The notes below the pieces were generated by a model that was not told where the DNA came from, searched no databases, and saw nothing but the letters and a program-made list of their open reading frames with translations. DNA of 60,000 nt from Bolinopsis microptera (taxonomy: Eukaryota; Ctenophora; Tentaculata; Lobata; Bolinopsidae), in NCBI RefSeq assembly GCF_026151205.1, contig NC_087073.1, forward strand, positions 1,640,001-1,700,000, written 5' to 3'. The position numbers and the translations under genes are program-made. Below, piece by piece: positions 33,971 through 48,560 of the stretch; the stretch's first letter is position 1, and each line of letters opens with the position of its first letter.

Positions 33971-35561
33971 TTAATTAGCATGCATTTTCTGGTGACTTGA
34001 TACATTCGATTTCCGAGCTGTTACATACGAACAATCTGGACATTTAAATGGTTTCTCTCCGAAGTGAGTCTTCATATGTTCTTTTAAGTTTGATTTCCGA
34101 ACTGTTGTATATGAACAATCTGGACATTTAAATGATTTCTCTCCCAAGTGAATACTCGTAATATGTACTTTAAGGTATGATTTATTAGCTGTTGCAAACA
34201 AACATTCTGGACATTTAAATGGTTTATCTCCCAAGTGAATACTCATAATATGTACTTTAAGGTATGATTTATTAGCTGTTGCAAACAAACATTCTGGACA
34301 TTTAAATGGTTTATCTCCCGAGTGAGTCTTCAAATGTAATTTTAGGTTTGATTTCCGAACTGTTGCATATGAACAATCTGAACATTTAAATGATTTCTCT
34401 CCAGAGTGAACATTCATAATATGTTCTTTCAGGTATGATTTCCGAGCTGCTGCATACAAACAATCTAGACATTTATATGGTTTCTCTCCAGAGTGAGTCT
34501 TCATATGTACTTTGAGGCATGATTGATGAGCTGTTGCATACGAACAATCTGGACAATTAAATGGTTTCTCTCCCAAGTGAATACTCATAATATGTACTTT
34601 AAGGTATGATTTATTAGCTGTTGCAAACATACATTCTGGACATTTAAATGGTTTATCTCCCGAGTGAGTCTTCAAATGTAATTTTAGGTTTGATTTCCGA
34701 ACTGTTGCATACAAACATTCTGGGCATTTATATGGTTTCTCTCCAGAGTGAGTCTTCATATGTTCTTTTATGTTTGATTTGCGAACTGTTGCATACAAAC
34801 ATTCTGGACATTTAAATGATTTCTTTCCGAGTAAACATTCTAATATGTTCTTCAGGTATGTTTCCGACTGCTGCATAAAAACATTCTGGGATTTATAGGT
34901 TTTCTCCAAGTGAGTTTTCATTGTTTCTTTTTGTTTGTTTTCCCGAACTTTTTGCATATGAAAAAATCGGACTTTTAAAATGATTTCTCTCTAGTGAATT
35001 GTTCGTTATATGAAGATACAAAAATCTTTTCTTCAGGTCACAATTTTCCAGAGGAAGCAACCATTTTCGATCTTTTCCTGATTCTAGATCCAAACTAATA
35101 TTATCATTATCACTTTAAATTTTCACACTTTTTTGGTATTTTTCGTTTGCCGGAGTTTTTACGTGATCTTTGATATTTTATGAAATTTCCTCCTCCGAAT
35201 CTTTTCCCCCAAACTGAGAGAAAAAAGCCCCAACTCTCCTTTTAATTTCTATCTGCCCCGTTTTACTTCTGATTTAACCCAAACATCGATCTATTTTGAA
35301 CCAAAAACCGATTCTTGTTCTGTAACGTAACCATTTTCATGAACAGTGTCTCCAGTAAATTCATTGAACAAACTTTGTTTCTCATCCTTTTCTACTAGTA
35401 CTTGTAGGTCAGGCTTATAATGACGTTCCCTGACATGTTCAATAAAATACTTCTCATAAAAAAAGTTGTTTCACCACATGCCGTACACAGAAAACCTCCA
35501 GTTTTGCTTCTCAAATCTCTTCTTCAGTCTTTACTTCGCTTTTAATGTGAGGACATGACAT
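33971..35561 (-). pseudogene. C2H2 zinc-finger gene, copy B, ten fingers, damaged N-terminal half
   Basis: The start codon at 35561 corresponds to MSCPH of the other copies. Between about 34850 and 35530 there are many single-base gaps and additions relative to copies A and C, several in homopolymers. The C-terminal open frame (34957-33971, 328 residues) carries about ten consecutive C2H2 fingers with HSGEKPF/Y linkers, of two alternating kinds: CPECLYATVRKSNLKLH and CPECLFATANKSYLKVH, the latter with an H-x4-H spacing (HIMSIH). The end is HQKMHAN. Such arrays bind DNA in the nucleus; there is no KRAB, BTB or SCAN domain. The cluster looks like a lineage-specific expansion. Confidence 0.8.
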
Positions 35562-36094
35562 CTAAAGGAGTATTCTGGTTAAATTAATAAAATAATTCAA
35601 GAGGAACTTAAAATCAGTAGTATGTTATCAAGAAATCAAGATTGCTGTGCATCTTAATTAAATTTGGTACAATACAATGTTTTGCAAGAGATACGTTTTT
35701 GATGAATGAATTTAGTCAGATATGGGAGATTTAATCAACATACATTTAAATAAGCAAAGAAGACAATTGCATTCCAGAAACTATATTTATTAACATGGGC
35801 ATGAGAAATAATGTATAAGCTACAAAATTGTGTCTAAGATGATATTGATATGAAAGTTTTTGAAATTATTTTATTCGGCAAGGTATTCCAAAATTCAAAT
35901 ATCTAAATACTAAAAAGAATAGATTAAAATTAAAGACTCTAGTTAATTATCATATTTTAAAACAACACTTCAGATGTTCAGATAAAATTTATCATTTTAA
36001 CACGTGACACAACATCATTAAAGTTATAATATTTAGTGAATATAGTGAGGAGAATGGAATAACTCAGAATAAAAATTTTTATAATTTTAATTAT

Positions 36095-37199
36095 TTAATT
36101 AGCATGCATTTTCTGGTGACTTGATACATTCGATTTCCGAGCTGTTGCATACGAACAATCTGGACATTTAAATGGGTTTATCTCCCGAGTGAATACTCAT
36201 AATATGTACTTTAAGGTATGATTTATTAGCTGTTGCAAACAAACATTCTGGACATTCAAATGGTTTATCTCCCGAGTGAGTCTTCAAATGTAATTTTAGG
36301 TTTGATTTCCGAACTGTTGGCATATGAACAATCTGGACATTTTAAATGGTTTCTCTCCGGAGTGAACATTCATTATATGTTCTCTTAGGTGTGATTTCCG
36401 AACTGTTGCATATGAACAATCTGGACATTTAAATGATTTCTCTCCGGAGTGAATACTCATAATATGTTCTTTCAGGTATGATTTCCGAGCTGCTGCGTAA
36501 GAACAATCTGGACATTTAAATGGTTTCTCTCCGGAATGAGTCCTTGTGTGATCTTTTATGCTTGATTTCCGAACTGTTGCATATGAACAATCTGGACATT
36601 TAAATGATTTCTTACCGGATTGAATTGTTACGTTATATTGAAGAGTAGCACGAATCTTTTCTTCAGGATCACAATTTTCCAGAGGAATGCAACCACTGTC
36701 TGATCTATTCCTGATTCTAGGCCCTACACTAATATTATCATTATCACTTTTGAAATTCATCACATTTTGGTATTTTTCGTTTGCCAGAGTTTTCTACATG
36801 ATCTTTGATATGTTTAATGAAACTATCCTCCTCCAGAATCTTTTCCCCACAAACTGAGCAGAGAAAGCCACCAGACTCTCCGTTAATTTCTATCTGCTCC
36901 GTTTTTACTTCTGATTTAACAACATCAGATCTATTTTGAACACAACAACCAGATTCTTGTTCTGTAACGTAACCATTTTCATGAACAGAGTTACCAGTAA
37001 ATTCATTGAACAAACTTTGTTTCTCATCCTTTTCTAGTACTTGTAGGTCAGGCTTATAATGACGTTCCCTGACATTTTCAATAAAATACTTCTCATAAAA
37101 AAGTTGTTCACCACATGCCGGACACAGAAAACCTCCAGTTTTGCTTCTCAAATCCTCTTCTTCAGTCTTTACTTCGCTTTTAATGTGAGGACATGACAT
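36095..37199 (-). pseudogene. C2H2 zinc-finger gene, copy C, several frameshifts
   Basis: The N-terminal half (37199-36744) is almost identical to copy A. The frame breaks near 36750, where copy C has an extra T and a rearranged GAAATTC, then reopens (36763-36296) through ENCDPEEKIR and three good fingers. Further single-base insertions near 36320, 36342 and 36176 break the last two or three fingers before the HQKMHAN end. All lesions are one-base and mostly in short homopolymers, so either recent decay or uncorrected sequence errors. Confidence 0.8.
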
Positions 37200-37757
37200 C
37201 TAAAGAGTATTCTGGTTAAATTAATAAAATAATTCAAGAGGAACTTAAAATCAGTAGTAATGTTATCAAGAATCAAGATTGATGTGCATCTATTATAAAT
37301 TTGGTACAATACAATGTTTTGCAAGATAAGTTTTTGATGAATGAATTTAGTCAGAAATGGGAGATTTAAGTCAACATACATTATAAATAAGCAAAGAAGA
37401 CAATTGCATTCCAGAAACTATATTTATTAACATGGGCATGAGAAATAATGTATAATAAGATGGTATGAAAGTTTTTGAAATTATTTTATTCTGCAAGTTA
37501 TTCCCAAATTCAAATATCTAAATACAGAAAAGGATAGATTAAAATTAAAGACTCTAGTTATTCATCGTATTTTAAAACAACACTTCAGATGTTCAGATAG
37601 AATTTATTATTTTAACACATTCACACAACATCATTAAAGTTATAATATTTAGTGAATATAGCGAAGAGAATGGAATAACTCAGAATGATTTTAATACTTA
37701 CTTAGCATGCATTTTCTGGTGACTTGATAATTCGATTTCCGAGCTGTTACATACGAA

Positions 37758-38476
37758 AATCTAAGCTCTCCACCCAAATCAGTCATAACATGAGGGAAGA
37801 ATACGTGAATACCTGGAAAGCTGCCAAGGCCTCCTCGCCAAAACTAGAATTCTATAACTTAATTAAACATGATTTCGAACCAGAGGCATATCTACAAATT
37901 ATCAAAATACCTGATGTTCGAAAAAGTCTAACAAGGTTTTGTATCAGCTGCCACAACCTCTACATCGAAAGGGGCAGATACGAAACCCCCCTTGTACCAA
38001 GAGAAGAATGTTGGTGCACCTACTGCTTTTTCAGCAAAGGGCTCAAGCCTATTGAGGATGAAAGTCACGTATTGATGGGATTGATTGACTGTTTGCTCTA
38101 CTCCTCAGTTAGGGAAAAATTCAATTTCCATCCCCAAAACATTACTGACCTAGCCGGTTTGCTCTCCAACAAAACTCTAGATCCTACCCACACTCACTGC
38201 CACAGCAAGAGCAATCCATTCAATTCTCTCTGTGAACGAACAGTATACAGCCTATTATAAGAGCCCAGATTTCCACTCAAATACTGGCAAGTGCATAATG
38301 CTATAGGACCTTAAAATAAAACTGAACCATACAAACTCGATTTATTTATTTTTCTAAAACTAGCATTATATAACATTTCTTAATTATCCCTACACATTTG
38401 TAAATAATTAGAATTGTGTAACTTAAATTATTTCAGAATTACAACTATTGTGTACTCAATAAAGTAATTATCACTT
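37758..38476 (+). mobile_element. 5-prime-truncated LINE inserted in zinc-finger copy D
   Basis: Contains the C-terminal end of a LINE ORF2 in one frame to 38260. It shows the pattern TRFCISCHNLYIERGRY, then C-x2-C (CWCTYC) and IEDESHVLMG, the Cys/His tail of many CR1/Jockey-like ORF2 proteins. A short 3-prime UTR with AATAAA (38457-38462) follows and ends in the octamer tail. Flanked by the 6-bp duplication TACGAA. Confidence 0.85.
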
Positions 38477-38748
38477 TTGTATCCTTGTATCCTTGTATCC
38501 TTGTATCCTTGTATCCTTGTATCCTTGTATCCTTGTATCCTTGTATCCTTGTATCCTTGTATCCTTGTATCCTTGTATCCTTGTATCCTTGTATCCTTGT
38601 ATCCTTGTATCCTTGTATCCTTGTATCCTTGTATCCTTGTATCCTTGTATCCTTGTATCCTTGTATCCTTGTATCCTTGTATCCTTGTATCCTTGTATCC
38701 TTGTATCCTTGTATCCTTGTATCCTTGTATCCTTGTATCCTTGTATCC
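38477..38748 (+). repeat. (TTGTATCC)34 octamer tail of the LINE
   Basis: Exactly 272 bp, 34 perfect copies of an 8-bp unit, directly after the LINE 3-prime UTR and ending at the target duplication. CR1-type LINEs commonly end in short microsatellite tails rather than poly-A; this one is unusually long and perfect. Frames on both strands are open because 8-mers read through as a 24-bp, 8-residue repeat. Confidence 0.95.
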
Positions 38749-38884
38749 TACGAACAATCTGGACATTCAAATGGTTTCTCTCCGGAATGAGTCTTCAGAT
38801 GATCTTTGAGGTGTGATTTAGAAACTGTCGCATACAAACAATCTGAACATTTAAATGGTTTCTCTCCAGAGTGAATACTATTCA

Positions 38885-38997
38885 TTAATCAATACTTTTT
38901 CTTTCATACAGTAAAAGGATTAGGGTTCAATGTATAGGGTACATAAGCTACAGCATGGTCTTTGTGGACTGTCATTTTGTGAGGCCGATACCCGTAA
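38885..38997 (+). repeat. Direct repeat flanking the zinc-finger cluster, copy 2
   Basis: Counterpart of 32565-32697; shares CTTTTTCTTTCATACAGTAA, the TAGGGTTCAATGTATAGGG core, AAGCTACAGCATGGTCT and the GGCCGATACCCGTA end. Confidence 0.85.
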
Positions 38998-39304
38998 GTC
39001 ACATTTTTCTCAGTTAAGGAAGTAAGTCCATCCACTATGAAAAATTATGAATCAGCTCAATTATTCGGCATAAAAATAGTTATTTCTAAGCATATGGTAT
39101 GGACGGCTGAAAGCTTTAATTTTTCTGACAAATTAACATTTGACTAATTATTGATAACTCAACGTGTTTACTTTCGATTTTACGCAAAAAACAGAAAATG
39201 AAGCGGAGAAAAAACCAATAAATACTAAAGTCGAAATATTGATTGACAATGTCAACCCATCGAGATCGTTGCTCTGCGAAGCAGAGCAACGATCGACGAT
39301 GCGT

Positions 39305-39400
39305 TAACGGGTGATACTCGTAAAATATTTGTTCCATATATATTCAGGACCGTCGACGAGTCTAACTTGGCGCACGTCTTGCTAGGTTGTAAACCTACAA
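39305..39400 (+). repeat. Three-hairpin repeat, copy 1
   Basis: Begins TAACGGGTGATACTCGTAAA and ends with the stem GTTGTAAAC before CTACAA. Predicted hairpins: CGGGT-GAT-ACTCG, then CGAGT-CTA-ACTTG inside an outer AGGAC / GTCTT pairing, then TAGGTT-GTA-AACCTA. Other copies are at 39518-39597, 41422-41496 and 41827-41935. Confidence 0.7.
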
Positions 39401-39517
39401 ATGATGAAAAGCATTTGTAAAACGGCAGTATAAAACGACTGTTATCGTTTAACGACATGACGGCTGTTAAAAACATGACGGCTGTTAAAAAACCAAAAAT
39501 GTATGTGGAAAGGGTTT

Positions 39518-39597
39518 TAACGGGTGATACTCGTAAAATATTTGTTCTGTCGACGAGTCCAACTCGGCGCGCGTCCTGGTAGGTTGTAAACCTACAA
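39518..39597 (+). repeat. Three-hairpin repeat, copy 2
   Basis: Shorter between the first and second hairpin. Second hairpin reads CGAGT-CCA-ACTCG, third GTAGGTT-GTA-AACCTAC. Confidence 0.7.
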
Positions 39598-41421
39598 AAA
39601 GGGTTGTAAGTTCCTTCATTAAAATGGCTATTGGCTGACTGTTCATAATAGGTTCCGACTGTTTTATTTGTGCGCTCTATTATAAGGTTGTTCCGGAGCT
39701 GTTGAAAATTGTTATACGTTCAACGTTGTAGACTTGATTGACAATGTCAACCTTTTTAATTGACGATATCAATTCATGACAGCTCGGCGCGGCACAGTAT
39801 TGCATCTCGTCGCTGTGAGAAGCCTTATTGAGTGCGCGGCGCGGCACAGTAACGCATCGCGCTACAATCAACCCTTCCAGTTCGTTGCTCTGCAAATTAA
39901 CAGAGCAACGATTTAAGTAAGAATGATAGTTTGAGCGGTGCGTCGAAGCAGCGAAGTCCTCCAAGTTGTAGACCTGCCGCGCAGGATGATGGTTAATCAC
40001 TCTACACTTGACTGTCACGTGACTTTTTAACTCGTTTTCTAGCTGGTCCTGAACGACTATTCGAAACCCTAATACCCTTAAATCTGATCCCAACCATAAC
40101 CCTTACCAAATCCTTAACAAAAGCATTTGCTGAAACCCGTGTAACGAGATGCATTACTGTGCGTACGTAACGCGAAATTAAGTTGTATCACACTCCCGGT
40201 TTTGGACCCCAATGTTAACCTTGCAGCAACTGTGTCAGCCCAATATACTCTAGAAGTATGATCACACTTATTTTAATGAACAAAAGACCCATAATTAATA
40301 TAATCAGATACTCGTCAACAGCAGCAGTTTCCTTACGTGTGATGTGTTGTCCTTCTCCTTTCTGTGTCCCCGTCGTTTTGTTTTGTGAAATGTATTGTAG
40401 TAGTGTTTTAATATTTAAATCGAACGCAACTCAATAGTTAATAATAACAAACACAAATACTATTTTAAATAATTGATTAATATCGATTTATATACGAACC
40501 AAACATTAATTAATCTTTAATAACCTTTTATATATGTGTTAAACGATCCAGGGCATATCTAAAATTCGATAATGAACTTCTTATATTATTAGTGCCGCGT
40601 GCTGATAAATATTCTGGGAATCAATCCACCCAATCGTGGCGATAACGTATTTTTGTGCTTGGCCGGTTTTAGGTTTGAGTTTGTGCTCCAAAAGTGGTAA
40701 ATCGGGTGCTAGTAAAGCTCTTGCAGGCAACTGGCTCCTTTTGCCAACTGCTTTTGGTTTAAGCGCTGACTCACATTTGGAACTGGCACTGGTATAATTG
40801 TAATATCCTACGAAGTCAGCATGCTATATTATTTTGCAAAACTCGTTTAATATCTTGACAATATTTAAAGTTTATGGTTTTAGGTTTAGGCGCGGCGCAC
40901 GCACCGCTTATATGTTATAGCTCATTCAGCTTCTGTTTTCAGCGCTGTGTTGCTACACACTGTAGAGCATGTGGGTCAAGCGCGGTGCCGCGCCTAAACA
41001 GCAAAAGAGTTATTTATTTTAAAATTTATTTTTGTATCTCAAAAATGATGTAAAGTTTTTAATATGACGAAGAATTAAAACTATTTCCGTACAGCCTAAG
41101 TGCTAAGCATGCTCGTTAGAAAAACTATGAACAATGAACATAACATGCTAGCTTTCTTTATTTTGTAAGTCGCGTCCGCTGACATCTTGGGTTGTACTGG
41201 ATGTAACAAGTTTATTATCGGATGTCTACTTATATTTATTATGATATCATTATTCATTGTAATGGCAATAAAATTTAAATTTTGTTTTACTTTAAAATTT
41301 TGTTTTACTTTGTGCCGCGCCGCGCACTCAATTATGCTTCTCGCAATCACTTCGCTAGATCGGTGAAATGTGCTACTGGGCCTCGCCACGCTGCGAAGAA
41401 TTGACATCGCCAATTAACTGT

Positions 41422-41496
41422 TAACGGGTGATACTCGTAAAATATTTGTCCCAACTCGGCGCGCGTCCTGGTAGGTTATAATGTATAAACCTACAA
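41422..41496 (+). repeat. Three-hairpin repeat, copy 3 (second hairpin truncated)
   Basis: Keeps the first hairpin and the GTAGGTT / AACCTAC stem with a longer loop, but lacks the left side of the second hairpin. Confidence 0.65.
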
Positions 41497-41826
41497 ATTA
41501 ACTGAAACCCAAACTCTAACGAGAAATTAGACTAACTTCCTTTGTATCACGTTGTGACACCCACGGTCATTTCACTAGGTGAATCGTCCTGACGATACAG
41601 GGGGAGCTGCGCACTCGTGCGCGACGGGTCATACAACGTATGACAAAACTTCCTTATATGGTCATATCACGTGATCGAGACAGTTTTCGCCAATATCTCG
41701 TCAGGGGAGCATTTTAACTTTATGTCAAGGTACGTGCAAGGGGGAGATCCGGAACCAGCGTCCGAAAATACATCGATTGAAGTTGGTTTCAACTTTCGTA
41801 TGTCGGGGGTCTTTTCAGAAAAATCT

Positions 41827-41935
41827 TAACGGGCGATACTCGTAAAATTATATTTGTTTCAAATATCTCGTTGCCAGGACCGTCGACAAGTCCGTTTGCC
41901 GTTGGCGCGCGTCCTGGTAGGTTAAGAACCTACAA
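41827..41935 (+). repeat. Three-hairpin repeat, copy 4
   Basis: Has the outer CCAGGAC / GTCCTGG pairing complete. The inner stem has changed to CAA / TTG, a paired change on both sides, and the last stem is GTAGGTT-AAG-AACCTAC. Confidence 0.7.
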
Positions 41936-42665
41936 GAAAAATCTTGAAGATATACTGTAGATTGTCATGTAGCGCGATGCACTCCTGGACCGTGCATATT
42001 CTCGCAACCACGTATGCAGATCGGCGAGATGCGAAGGATTGCGACATTGTGAATCAATTCAATATCATAACTAAGTATAAAAAGCAAAATATTAATACAC
42101 TTCGTTTATTTTATAAAAACGCCACATCAGGTTCCAAAATATAAATCGGATGTATATACATAAATTGGATGTAATAACATTGTTACTCACCGTGCGTCCT
42201 TCACATATTTTCAATTTTCATCGCGCGGCGTAACCACTGCTCGGCGTATCACCGCACCTACCACGTTGCTGTTACTTAGGGGTCGTTTTTGATTGACGAT
42301 GTCAACCCATCGAAATCGTTGTTGATTGACGATGTCAACCCTTCCAGATCGATGCTCTGTTAAAAGCAACTAAATGATCTAATCAGCTTCGATGCGGGGG
42401 GGTTGGGTCTAGATTACGGTTGATTACGGAAGGGGGGTAAAAATTGCTAAAATATTGATTACGTAATAAGTGAACGACCCCTAAGGAAGTTGGTATAATT
42501 CCTCGTTCTGTTTGGGGTTTTAGGATTATATGCTTTTGTTAGGGGTTGGGTTAGGGTTAGGGTTGGGTTCAGATTAGAGGGTTAGGGCTTCGAAGTTTTT
42601 CAGGGCCAGCTAAAGAACGGGTTGAAAAAGTCACGTGACAGTCGAGTGTAGAGTGATTAATCATC

Positions 42666-44362
42666 ATCCCAAATTTAGCTGATAATTCCGAATTAGTCCA
42701 TTTAAACTGGTTACGAATCAAACAATTATTTGAAAAGTGTATCGAATAGGATAAGAATTAACGTTATTTACACATTAATTGATGCGAAGACAAATTAGCG
42801 GAAGTTTAAGGGTATTGCTGGCAACCAAAACTTCTGGGCAAATAACAAGATCTCACAAAAGCAATATCTGCTGTATCTCACCAAACTATTCAAGAGTCAG
42901 AACATCAGTTTGAAATCCTTAAAATATATATCACACGATGAATACTAAATTCTAAATACACGCTGATTTAAATTTTAGGTTTATGCTTTCAAATATAAAG
43001 AAATTATCCATATATATATATGGTGGTTTCGTTGAAAACTAAATAGTCTGATTAAACAAAAACATTCCACTTCTAATGATGTGGAAGAATATGCTTGAAT
43101 ACTGGCGGGGAGGCGAAGAATGTTTTCTTGGATCAAAAATAAGGTCCACCTTCCTATCAGTTGCAGTCAAGTTCAAAGAGAGAATAACACGTTATGTTAA
43201 AAAGGATTTAGATTTTAAAAAGATCCAACGAACGAAAAATCATCCGCACCAAATAACAATACAGTCTGTGTTGATGAACAGTCCTCGACAATCACCGAAT
43301 TGATTGACGAAATTCTAATAAAATTGTAAATTAGATAGTTATTAAATTAATTAGTCTGTTTTGTTACGGCATGTCGAGCATCTCCCAGTTCAGCTATCCC
43401 CGCTTTCTCCGTCCTCTTCTGCAGAATTTTACAGTTATTTTAGTAATTTTAGTTATTTTAGTAATTTTACAGTGAGCCAATTGTTATTTTGTTAAACATC
43501 TCTCTCATATTTTAAAATCTGTTAACATCCCAACCATTGATCAAGTCTTTTGTTGTGGTAATTGGCGATTATTTTTTCTATTTCAGTTCGGTAGCAGAGA
43601 AGAATAGTGCCAGTGGGTACAAAATATGGTTATCAAGTGAGTGAGCTGGTTTTGAGTATTGAAAATGGAACACTCTAAATTTAGGGTTAGATAGTTCTGC
43701 CCACTCCAAAAAATACCATTTCCATTTATTGGCGCCGACCCTCTCTTGGCTTACTATAATGAGATCCGCCAACCATAAATGGAGACGTCTAGCAATACAA
43801 ACAGTGTTGTAATGCCAATACGGCCTACCAACAGTTGCACACACTACACTTTTTTACACTATTTTACACTACATTTTTGCCTTTTTTGTGTATGGTGTAG
43901 TAAAAAGTGTAGTAAAAAAGGTACAATTTTTTACACTTTTAATTACACTTAACAAAATTATCTTCTAAAAATCTTCTTTTTTCCTATTATTTTCCTATCA
44001 GTCTTCACATAGTACATTTCTTAAGGTAAAACATAACTTTGGTGAGAAAAAAATGTCACTTTTTCACTACACTTTTGCCTTTTTTAATGAACGGTGTAAA
44101 AAATTGTACCCCCTAGAGTCTTAAATGCCTTTGCTTTATATAGTTTATTATAGTGTCCTCTAAAACCCTGTCGACTGTAAAGAGTTCGACTGATTGTGAC
44201 TCAGTACTTAGCTAAATGTTCAAAGTAGCCACTAGCCACATACTTTGGAAAAGACATTTAGATTTTATTTATTGATTAAGTTGTATGATCTGTTCTGCTT
44301 CATTAGAAAGTAATAAGAAGCCAAAAACAGTCTCCAGCTAGCGAAAATATACTTAATTTGTC
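42666..44362. other. Noncoding stretch before the HP1 gene end
   Basis: AT-rich with no recognised gene. An ORF at 43076-43303 matches no known family. Between 43840 and 44110 two inverted blocks containing CACTACACTTTT / TTTTGCCTTTTTT and AAAAAGTGTAGTA suggest a small MITE-like element of about 260 bp whose ends read GTGTA / TACAC. Confidence 0.35.
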
Positions 44363-47524
<3,162 letters not shown>

Positions 47525-47529
47525 CCTAA

Positions 47530-47825
47530 TACAGTTAGTTTTAGTGTATAGTGTTAGTGTATTATAGTATACATAGTGTATTACAGTGTATAGTGTATTA
47601 TAGTGTTAGTGTATAGTGTTAGTGTTTAGTATATAGTGTATTATAGTGTATAGTGTATTATAGTGTATAGTGTATTTTAGTGTATTATAGTGTTAGTGTA
47701 TAGTGTTAGTGTTTAGTACATAGTGTATTATAGTGTATAGTGTGTTATAGTGTATACTGCATAGTGTATCTGTGTAGTATAGTGTATCTGTGTATTATAG
47801 TGTATAGTGTATTATAGAGGTTATT
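47530..47825. repeat. Low-complexity TATAGTGT repeat upstream of HP1
   Basis: Irregular tandem TATAGTGTATTATAGTGT / TGTTAGTGT words immediately 5-prime of the HP1 start codon (minus strand), covering its likely 5-prime UTR and promoter. Confidence 0.85.
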
Positions 47826-48059
47826 CAGACTAAGAAGAATAACAAATGATTTGAAAATTTAGTACTTTTGACTTTTGTGTTTGTACTTATCAGTACTGCA
47901 GTTTCACATATTTATATAGATCATGCTTGCTACTTTTTACAAAAAGTTTTATGATAGTAAAAGTTAATAAAATATCTCCTTAATAATTGCTTTAATATAC
48001 AACTGATTGGTATAGATCAGATTGTCTCAAATTCTTAGCTTTTAAAACATTTTTATTGC

Positions 48060-48560
48060 GACTGACTGCATTATTTTGTTGTTGAAGAGAGGCTGGACCT
48101 GGATAGCCCACGAGAGGATAGCATGAGAATGCTCTGCCTGCCTCTGGAGTATGGCAACCTGAAGAAGGGGTTATCTATGTGGAGATGGAGTGATAATGTG
48201 AAATGAAAGGGAATGAGTGATGACCAGAGATAATGAATAGAGGCAACAAGGTCACTCCTGTCTGATCCAGTTCCTCTGGAACAATAAGGCGTTTAGTGGA
48301 AGTTGACAATAGTGGAGATATGTTTGTTGTCAAAGATGTCGTTGATGGAGAGGTAATAATCCTGAAAGTATTGCCCTCTAAGTTGTGCAATAGCTGGGCA
48401 CTGTCCGAGAAAATGCGGAACAGTCTCATCTTCATTGTCACACATAGGACACGCAGTGGTGCTTGATTTGCAAATGGTATGGAGCTGTTTGTTCAGACCA
48501 AATGTACCGTGATAAGGTGCACTGCAGTTCTGTACTTTTGTCTATTGTGTTTGAATGTAG
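48060..48560 (-). pseudogene. LINE ORF2 C-terminal fragment
   Basis: On the minus strand, FGLNKQLHTICKSSTTACPM followed by CDNEDETVPHFLGQCPA fits the C-x2-C-x8-H-x4-C end of Jockey/RTE-like ORF2 proteins. It is a 3-prime fragment with a stop inside. Not the same family as the fragment at 37758. Confidence 0.7.

Larger units (their letters stand above)
37698..38880 (-). pseudogene. C2H2 zinc-finger remnant, copy D, split by a LINE
   Basis: The right part (38880-38749) encodes [20 protein letters not shown] and a following finger start ending CPDCS. The left part (37757-37698) encodes the matching rest, SYVTARKSN with an end equivalent to HQKMHA. They join at the shared TACGAA (37752-37757 and 38749-38754), which is the target duplication of the inserted LINE. 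The gene copy also lost its N-terminal half. Confidence 0.85.
39240..42665. repeat. Nested repeat region with inverted arms
   Basis: No gene. Contains four copies of a structured repeat (listed separately), GATTGACRATGTCAACCC words at 39241, 39735, 42293 and 42324, and a GC-rich block present as 39781-39872 and inverted at 41312-41400. A pair of arms also lies inverted at 39984-40135 and 42545-42663, sharing TAATCACTCTACACTTGACT / CACGTGACTTTTT and an ACCCTAA-rich end. This looks like one or more non-autonomous elements inserted into each other. Short ORFs here match no family. Confidence 0.7.

Noticed and set aside
38428-38816. ORFs of about 100 codons across the octamer array
   Set aside because: They are the LINE microsatellite tail read in every frame.
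39305-41935. Hammerhead or other known self-cleaving ribozyme in the three-hairpin repeat
   Set aside because: GACGAGTCC resembles part of a hammerhead, but the CUGANGA and GAAA core strands are not present in the needed order on either strand.
42540-42595. Interstitial telomere (TTAGGG)n
   Set aside because: Only two or three adjacent GGGTTA words in a degenerate context; the inverted arm at 40060-40110 shows it belongs to a repeat element.
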